From the NCBI GenBank assembly GCA_964629735.1, contig CAZVQX010000009.1, forward strand, positions 1 through 27,847: a stretch of 27,847 nucleotides of DNA. Direction: 5' to 3'. This document shows positions 24,352 through 27,847 of this stretch, piece by piece. Numbering within the stretch: the first letter of the stretch is position 1; every line of letters begins with the position of its first letter. The translations under genes and the position numbers were made by a program. The notes beneath the pieces were generated by a model that saw only the letters and a list, made by a program, of their open reading frames with translations, was not told the DNA's origin and ran no database searches. Source of the DNA: CAZVQX01 sp964629735 (GTDB lineage Bacteria; Bacillota_I; Bacilli_A; RF39; UBA660).

Positions 24352-25363
24352 ACATTTCAAAATAGTCAATTTTCATACTTTTACGAACACGCTTCATAAC
24401 TTCTTGAGCTTTTAATTGAGCTTTGGCGGTCCCTTCCTTTAGTATTTTTTCAACCAATTCCGGTCTATCTTCGTAATATTTTCTTCGTTCTTGAATTGGT
24501 GTTAAAAATTTCATCATATTAACAATTAATTCTTTTTTACAAGCGACACAACCTCGTTTACCAGCTCTACAATCTTCACATATTGTTTTTAAATTATTAT
24601 TACTTACTAATTTATGATAATAATAAACCATGCAATTATCCGGATTACCTAAATCATCTTTTTTTATTTTGTTAGTATCTGTAACAGCACCCATTATTTT
24701 TTTAGATATAACTTCCTCAGAATCACTTAAAAATATAGCATTACCTAAACTTTTACCCATTTTTTCATTACCATCCAAACCTTTTATACGAGAATGTTTA
24801 CTCAATAAATATTCCGGTTCAACTAAAGTTTCACCATATATTTTATTAAATTTACGAACAATCTCGCGCGCTTGTTCAATCATCGGGATTTGATCATCAC
24901 CAGCTGGAACTAATGCTCCGTCAAATGCTGTAATATCAGCCGTTTGACTAACTGGATATCCTAAAAATCCATAAGTAACACTTTCCCCTTCATGACCAAA
25001 CACATTCGATTTATGACCAATTTCAGTTTTTACTGTTGGATTACGATATAATCTTGATATTGTAACTAAATTCGAATAAAAAACAGTTAATTCAGCAATT
25101 TCTGGTATTAATGACTGAATGAAAATAGTTACTTTATCTGGATCAATACCAGCACCTAAATTATCTAATACCACTTCTCTAACATTTTCTCTTATTTTTT
25201 CAGGATTTTCAAAATTGTCAGTTAAACCTTGAACATCAGCAATAATAATATACGTATTATATTTATCTTGTAATTCTACTCTCTGTTTTAAAGCACCAAA
25301 ATAATGGCCTAAATGTAACTTTCCAGTTGGTCTTTCACCAGTTAATATATTTTTTTTCATCAT
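24350..25363 (-). CDS. trpS: tryptophan--tRNA ligase
   Basis: A 337-residue class I aminoacyl-tRNA synthetase. HLGH (17-20) is the HIGH motif and KMGKS (201-205) the KMSKS motif with Gly at the third place; GDDQIPMIEQAREI and YPVSQTADITAF form the Trp/ATP site. It belongs to the streptococcal/clostridial TrpRS branch rather than the B. subtilis type. A four-cysteine knuckle near the C-terminal domain (Cys262, 265, 272, 275; CxxC-x6-CxxC) may bind zinc. Start ATG 25363 (or the adjacent 25360) behind AAGGAG. No T-box leader is possible because the patatin gene ends 10 nt upstream, so the two are probably co-transcribed. Confidence 0.95.
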   Translation of the reverse strand: MMKKNILTGERPTGKLHLGHYFGALKQRVELQDKYNTYIIIADVQGLTDNFENPEKIRENVREVVLDNLGAGIDPDKVTIFIQSLIPEIAELTVFYSNLVTISRLYRNPTVKTEIGHKSNVFGHEGESVTYGFLGYPVSQTADITAFDGALVPAGDDQIPMIEQAREIVRKFNKIYGETLVEPEYLLSKHSRIKGLDGNEKMGKSLGNAIFLSDSEEVISKKIMGAVTDTNKIKKDDLGNPDNCMVYYYHKLVSNNNLKTICEDCRAGKRGCVACKKELIVNMMKFLTPIQERRKYYEDRPELVEKILKEGTAKAQLKAQEVMKRVRKSMKIDYFEM

Positions 25364-25373
25364 TTTCAACTCC

Positions 25374-26642
25374 TTATTTAGTAATTGTATATAGATATAA
25401 TGCAGCAACTATCTCTTTATCTAAAAAAAGTGCATAATTACAAAGTTCTTTCTTTATTTTATTATTATCTTCCATCAATAACATCTTAGCATATAAATAC
25501 TTTATTACATATGCTTTATCAACTAATTTAGTTATTTGCTTATTTTTGATTTTTTCTTCAATTAAATGAAGGTTAAAATCATCATATTCTTTTATTTTCT
25601 TAATTAAAATATTATTATATTTATTTATATCATAAATTAGTGTTTGATCTAATTTAAATATATCTCCTAAATATTCAATTGTTTTATTTATCATTTTTAA
25701 ATTAACCCTATCTTTGCCATCAATAACATTTAAAAACTTAGTCTTATTTAATATCTCGGCGGTAATCTTTCGATTATGAGAACTATAATTAGTCATTTCA
25801 ATTAAACTATTTTTAAACTTTTCAAAATATTTATTAAAGTTTTTATCTAAATGGTCCTTACGAAATGTATATTTATCACCATCTAACTTCTTAAATGTCT
25901 TCATTGTATCATTAAAACCAAACTTTATGCTTTTTCTTGTAAAATCTTTATGAAAATATAAAAATGAATCAAGTTTATTTCGTGGTTTTATATATGTTAT
26001 TGGAACACTACTATCGATTATTTTTTTCTTAAGACCAAAAGAGTTCAAATCAACAGCTATTATTTTAGTAGCACCCATCTTAATTGCTTGATTAATTGGT
26101 AAATTATCATAATAACCACCATCAATAAATAAATCATCATCAATAGTTTTCATTTTAAAAGCTGGAAAACATGTCGACGAAGCAATTAAATAATCTTTTA
26201 AATTTTCTTTTGATATATTTTTTTTATCCAAAATAACTGGTTTAAAAGTTGATAAATTAACGGTAACAAGCGCAAAGTCTATTTTGGATTTGAAAAATTT
26301 TTGGCTATTTACACATTTATTAACTGTTTCTTCCAATTTACTAATATCCATGCCACCTTTTAAAATAATATTTGACATATACATTTTAAAAATTTCCAAT
26401 TTTCCTTTATAAGTGGAAAAATCTTCATCAATTTTCTCATTAAAGATCAAATTAAAATTTATATTGTACCACATCCATTTAGCAAGTAAATAATCATTTT
26501 GAACCATTAAGGCTCCATTCAATGCCCCAACTGAAGTTCCAGTAACAATATTATATTTTACTTTTAGTCTACGAAGAGCCTTCCAGACACCCAACTGATA
26601 TGCTCCTTTAGCACCACCACCAGATAAAACTATTGCAACCAT
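25374..26642 (-). CDS. patatin-like phospholipase family protein
   Basis: A 422-residue protein whose first 210 residues form a patatin-type acyl hydrolase. The oxyanion loop is GGGAKGAY (8-15), the nucleophile Ser37 lies in GTSVG, and the catalytic Asp174 in DGGYYDNLP, so the Ser/Asp dyad is complete. Bacterial members cleave phospholipids or other esters; the substrate here is unknown. Residues of about 215-422 are lysine/isoleucine-rich and look helical, without a family I recognise. No signal peptide is seen, so it is likely cytoplasmic. ATG 26642 follows AAGGAGGAAGG. Transcribed from its own extended -10 promoter, with trpS downstream. Confidence 0.9.
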   Translation of the reverse strand: MVAIVLSGGGAKGAYQLGVWKALRRLKVKYNIVTGTSVGALNGALMVQNDYLLAKWMWYNINFNLIFNEKIDEDFSTYKGKLEIFKMYMSNIILKGGMDISKLEETVNKCVNSQKFFKSKIDFALVTVNLSTFKPVILDKKNISKENLKDYLIASSTCFPAFKMKTIDDDLFIDGGYYDNLPINQAIKMGATKIIAVDLNSFGLKKKIIDSSVPITYIKPRNKLDSFLYFHKDFTRKSIKFGFNDTMKTFKKLDGDKYTFRKDHLDKNFNKYFEKFKNSLIEMTNYSSHNRKITAEILNKTKFLNVIDGKDRVNLKMINKTIEYLGDIFKLDQTLIYDINKYNNILIKKIKEYDDFNLHLIEEKIKNKQITKLVDKAYVIKYLYAKMLLMEDNNKIKKELCNYALFLDKEIVAALYLYTITK

Positions 26643-26682
26643 GTCCTTCCTCCTTTATAAATATAAATTTGTATTATCTTTT

Positions 26683-26691
26683 ATTATAACA
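26683..26691 (-). promoter_or_regulatory. extended -10 promoter for the patatin-trpS pair
   Basis: The minus strand reads TGTTATAAT (TGn plus perfect -10), about 40 nt before the patatin ATG. Confidence 0.6.
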
Positions 26692-26710
26692 TACTATCAA
26701 TAATTTAAAC

Positions 26711-26739
26711 TAGACAAATTATTAATAAACCTGTATTAT
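26711..26739 (+). promoter_or_regulatory. promoter of the CmpB-type gene
   Basis: -35 TAGACA (26711-26716), 17 bp, -10 TATTAT (26734-26739), 24 nt before the ATG, in the divergent gap with the patatin gene. Confidence 0.65.
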
Positions 26740-26763
26740 TATATATATAAAGGATGATGATGT

Positions 26764-27426
26764 ATGGAAAAAATTATTTTTTATTTTTTTATATTTATAA
26801 TTTATTCAGTTGTGGGTTGGTTTGTTGAAACAATTTATGTTGCTATTTTAAACAAGAGATTTTTAAATAGGGGGTTTTTAATTGGACCTTATTTACCCAT
26901 TTATGGTTCATCCGCTGTAGCGATGATTTTATTATTAGAACCATTTAAAAAAAATATTATTTTGCTATTTATAACTTCAGCAATTATTGCTAGTATTATG
27001 GAATATATTACCAGCTATTTTATGGAAAAGTTATTTAAAGCTAGATGGTGGGATTATACTCATGAAAAATTTAATTTAAATGGAAGAGTATGTTTAAGGG
27101 GAGCGGCTCTCTTTGGGTTATTAGGAATTATAATGATGTATTTCATTAACCCTTATTTAATAAATATTGTTAATAATTTAAGCCAAAATTTAATTATAAT
27201 ATTAAGCTTAATTTCTTTTATTATTATAACTATTGATTTAATTATTTCATTTAAAGTTATAACTAAAATTCAAAAAACGGCTGATGTAGTTAGAAAAGAC
27301 TATACTGAAGAAATTACCGAAAAAGTACGTTTAATATTGAGATCAAAGTCTCTCCTTACTAAACGATTAATCAATTCTTTCCCTAATTTAAAAATCGTAA
27401 ACATTATAAAAAAAGATAAAAATTAA
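26764..27426 (+). CDS. CmpB-type putative ABC-transporter membrane protein (PF06541-like)
   Basis: A 220-residue membrane protein with about five hydrophobic segments. Conserved family elements are YSVVGWFVETIY (about 14-25), NRGFLIGPYLPIYG (36-49), EYITSYFMEKLF (about 80-91) and WWDYTHEKFNLNGRVCLRG (95-113). These match the family labelled putative ABC transporter permease (CmpB), whose real function is unproven; no ABC ATPase gene is nearby. The C-terminal 50 residues are charged and cytoplasmic. ATG 26764 follows AAAGGATG. One of only two plus-strand genes here, ending at a strong shared terminator. Confidence 0.85.
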   Translation: MEKIIFYFFIFIIYSVVGWFVETIYVAILNKRFLNRGFLIGPYLPIYGSSAVAMILLLEPFKKNIILLFITSAIIASIMEYITSYFMEKLFKARWWDYTHEKFNLNGRVCLRGAALFGLLGIIMMYFINPYLINIVNNLSQNLIIILSLISFIIITIDLIISFKVITKIQKTADVVRKDYTEEITEKVRLILRSKSLLTKRLINSFPNLKIVNIIKKDKN

Positions 27427-27439
27427 TTATTTTAAGCTC

Positions 27440-27477
27440 AAAAATACGTTGTATTGAAATATACAACGTATTTTTTA
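27440..27477 (+). terminator. bidirectional terminator
   Basis: 15-bp stem (27440-27454 with 27461-27475, 6-nt loop) followed by T on plus and flanked by A, so it also gives a T run on minus. It lies between the convergent CmpB-type and lipoprotein genes. Confidence 0.85.
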
Positions 27478-27498
27478 TCTAAATAAAAGTTATTATTT

Positions 27499-27843
27499 TT
27501 ATTTTTCTTCAGTAGTATAGCCTTCGCAAGTTAAGTGATTTTCAACTTCTATTTCGCCCTCAGGTTCACCTTTTTCATTAAGTTTAACTTTAATTAATGA
27601 GTATGAAGTTTTATCACATTTTTTATCATCAAAATTTTTAATATCTACCTCTGCATTAGATAATGCTTCTAATGTAATTTTATGATTATCAATACCAAAA
27701 ACTTTTCCCTCTATATAATCTTGATAATACTTTGTTGCTTTTTCACCCATTTCTTTTTCTAGTTTAGAATAATCATACTTTCCACAACCAACTAGCGCTA
27801 ATGATAACATACCAACTATAATTAAATATTTTTTAATTTCCAT
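27499..27843 (-). CDS. small predicted lipoprotein
   Basis: A 114-residue protein with a signal peptide (KKYLIIVGMLSLALVGC) ending in lipobox LVGC at Cys20, then a short acidic mature part of about 94 residues. Two cysteines in the mature chain (in KKCDK and HLTCEG) might form a disulfide. I do not recognise the family. It should be anchored to the outer face of the membrane after Lgt processing. The ATG at 27843 is only 4 bases from the window end, so its ribosome-binding site and a possibly earlier start cannot be checked. It converges on the CmpB-type gene and shares its terminator. Confidence 0.7.
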   Translation of the reverse strand: MEIKKYLIIVGMLSLALVGCGKYDYSKLEKEMGEKATKYYQDYIEGKVFGIDNHKITLEALSNAEVDIKNFDDKKCDKTSYSLIKVKLNEKGEPEGEIEVENHLTCEGYTTEEK

Positions 27844-27847
27844 TTTA

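Noticed and set aside
25364..25373. T-box riboswitch ahead of trpS
   Set aside because: Only about 10 bases separate trpS from the upstream gene, so there is no room for a T-box leader.

Overview
The window is about 28 kb of very AT-rich bacterial DNA, clearly chromosomal and Bacillota-like. Ribosome-binding sites are strong AGGAGG types, promoters are sigma-A-like with 17-bp spacers, and there are many intrinsic terminators. TGA is a genuine stop (HD-domain gene, mnmG, lgt) while Trp is TGG, so this is the standard code and not Mycoplasma code 4. The partial 16S sequence and the gene content (Noc plus ParAB, CdaA/CdaR, Jag, YvlD, Lgt) suggest an uncultured Bacilli lineage near the Erysipelotrichia/Mollicutes branch, perhaps RF39-like. 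That placement is inference. The left edge cuts a 16S rRNA gene, which is typical of an assembly broken at an rRNA operon.

Layout. Nearly all genes lie on the minus strand, co-directional with the rRNA; only a DUF378 gene and a CmpB-type membrane protein are on plus. From the right edge in the direction of transcription: a small lipoprotein; patatin-like lipase and trpS; cdaA-cdaR (c-di-AMP synthesis); uvrB-yvlD-lgt-trxB; parA-parB-mscS-DUF951-AbgT transporter; rpmH-rnpA-yidC-jag; HD protein-mnmE-mnmG-rsmG; a noc-like gene with a long acidic repeat-bearing linker; a LolA/GerS-like lipoprotein; a cysteine-less thioredoxin-fold-like protein, the S41 protease ctpA and an Ntdp-type nucleotidase; then three tandem rRNA promoters driving the 16S gene.

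Biology. This is origin-type core territory: ribosome and RNase P parts (rpmH, rnpA), membrane insertion (yidC, jag), tRNA U34 and 16S modification (mnmE, mnmG, rsmG), and chromosome segregation and nucleoid occlusion (parA, parB, noc). The usual Bacillota order is altered. parAB sits upstream of rpmH instead of after noc, and no dnaA or DnaA-box cluster is visible. Lgt is encoded alongside three lipoprotein substrates (YidC, the LolA-like protein and the terminal small lipoprotein).

I see no CRISPR array, insertion sequence, prophage or defence island. The most unusual items are the Noc paralogue (72-bp tandem repeats, a roughly 240-residue acidic linker, and a 20-bp palindrome upstream of its promoter built from inverted Noc-site half-sites), the near-identical triple rRNA promoter array, the cysteine-less thioredoxin-like membrane protein beside ctpA, and terminators built onto stop codons.
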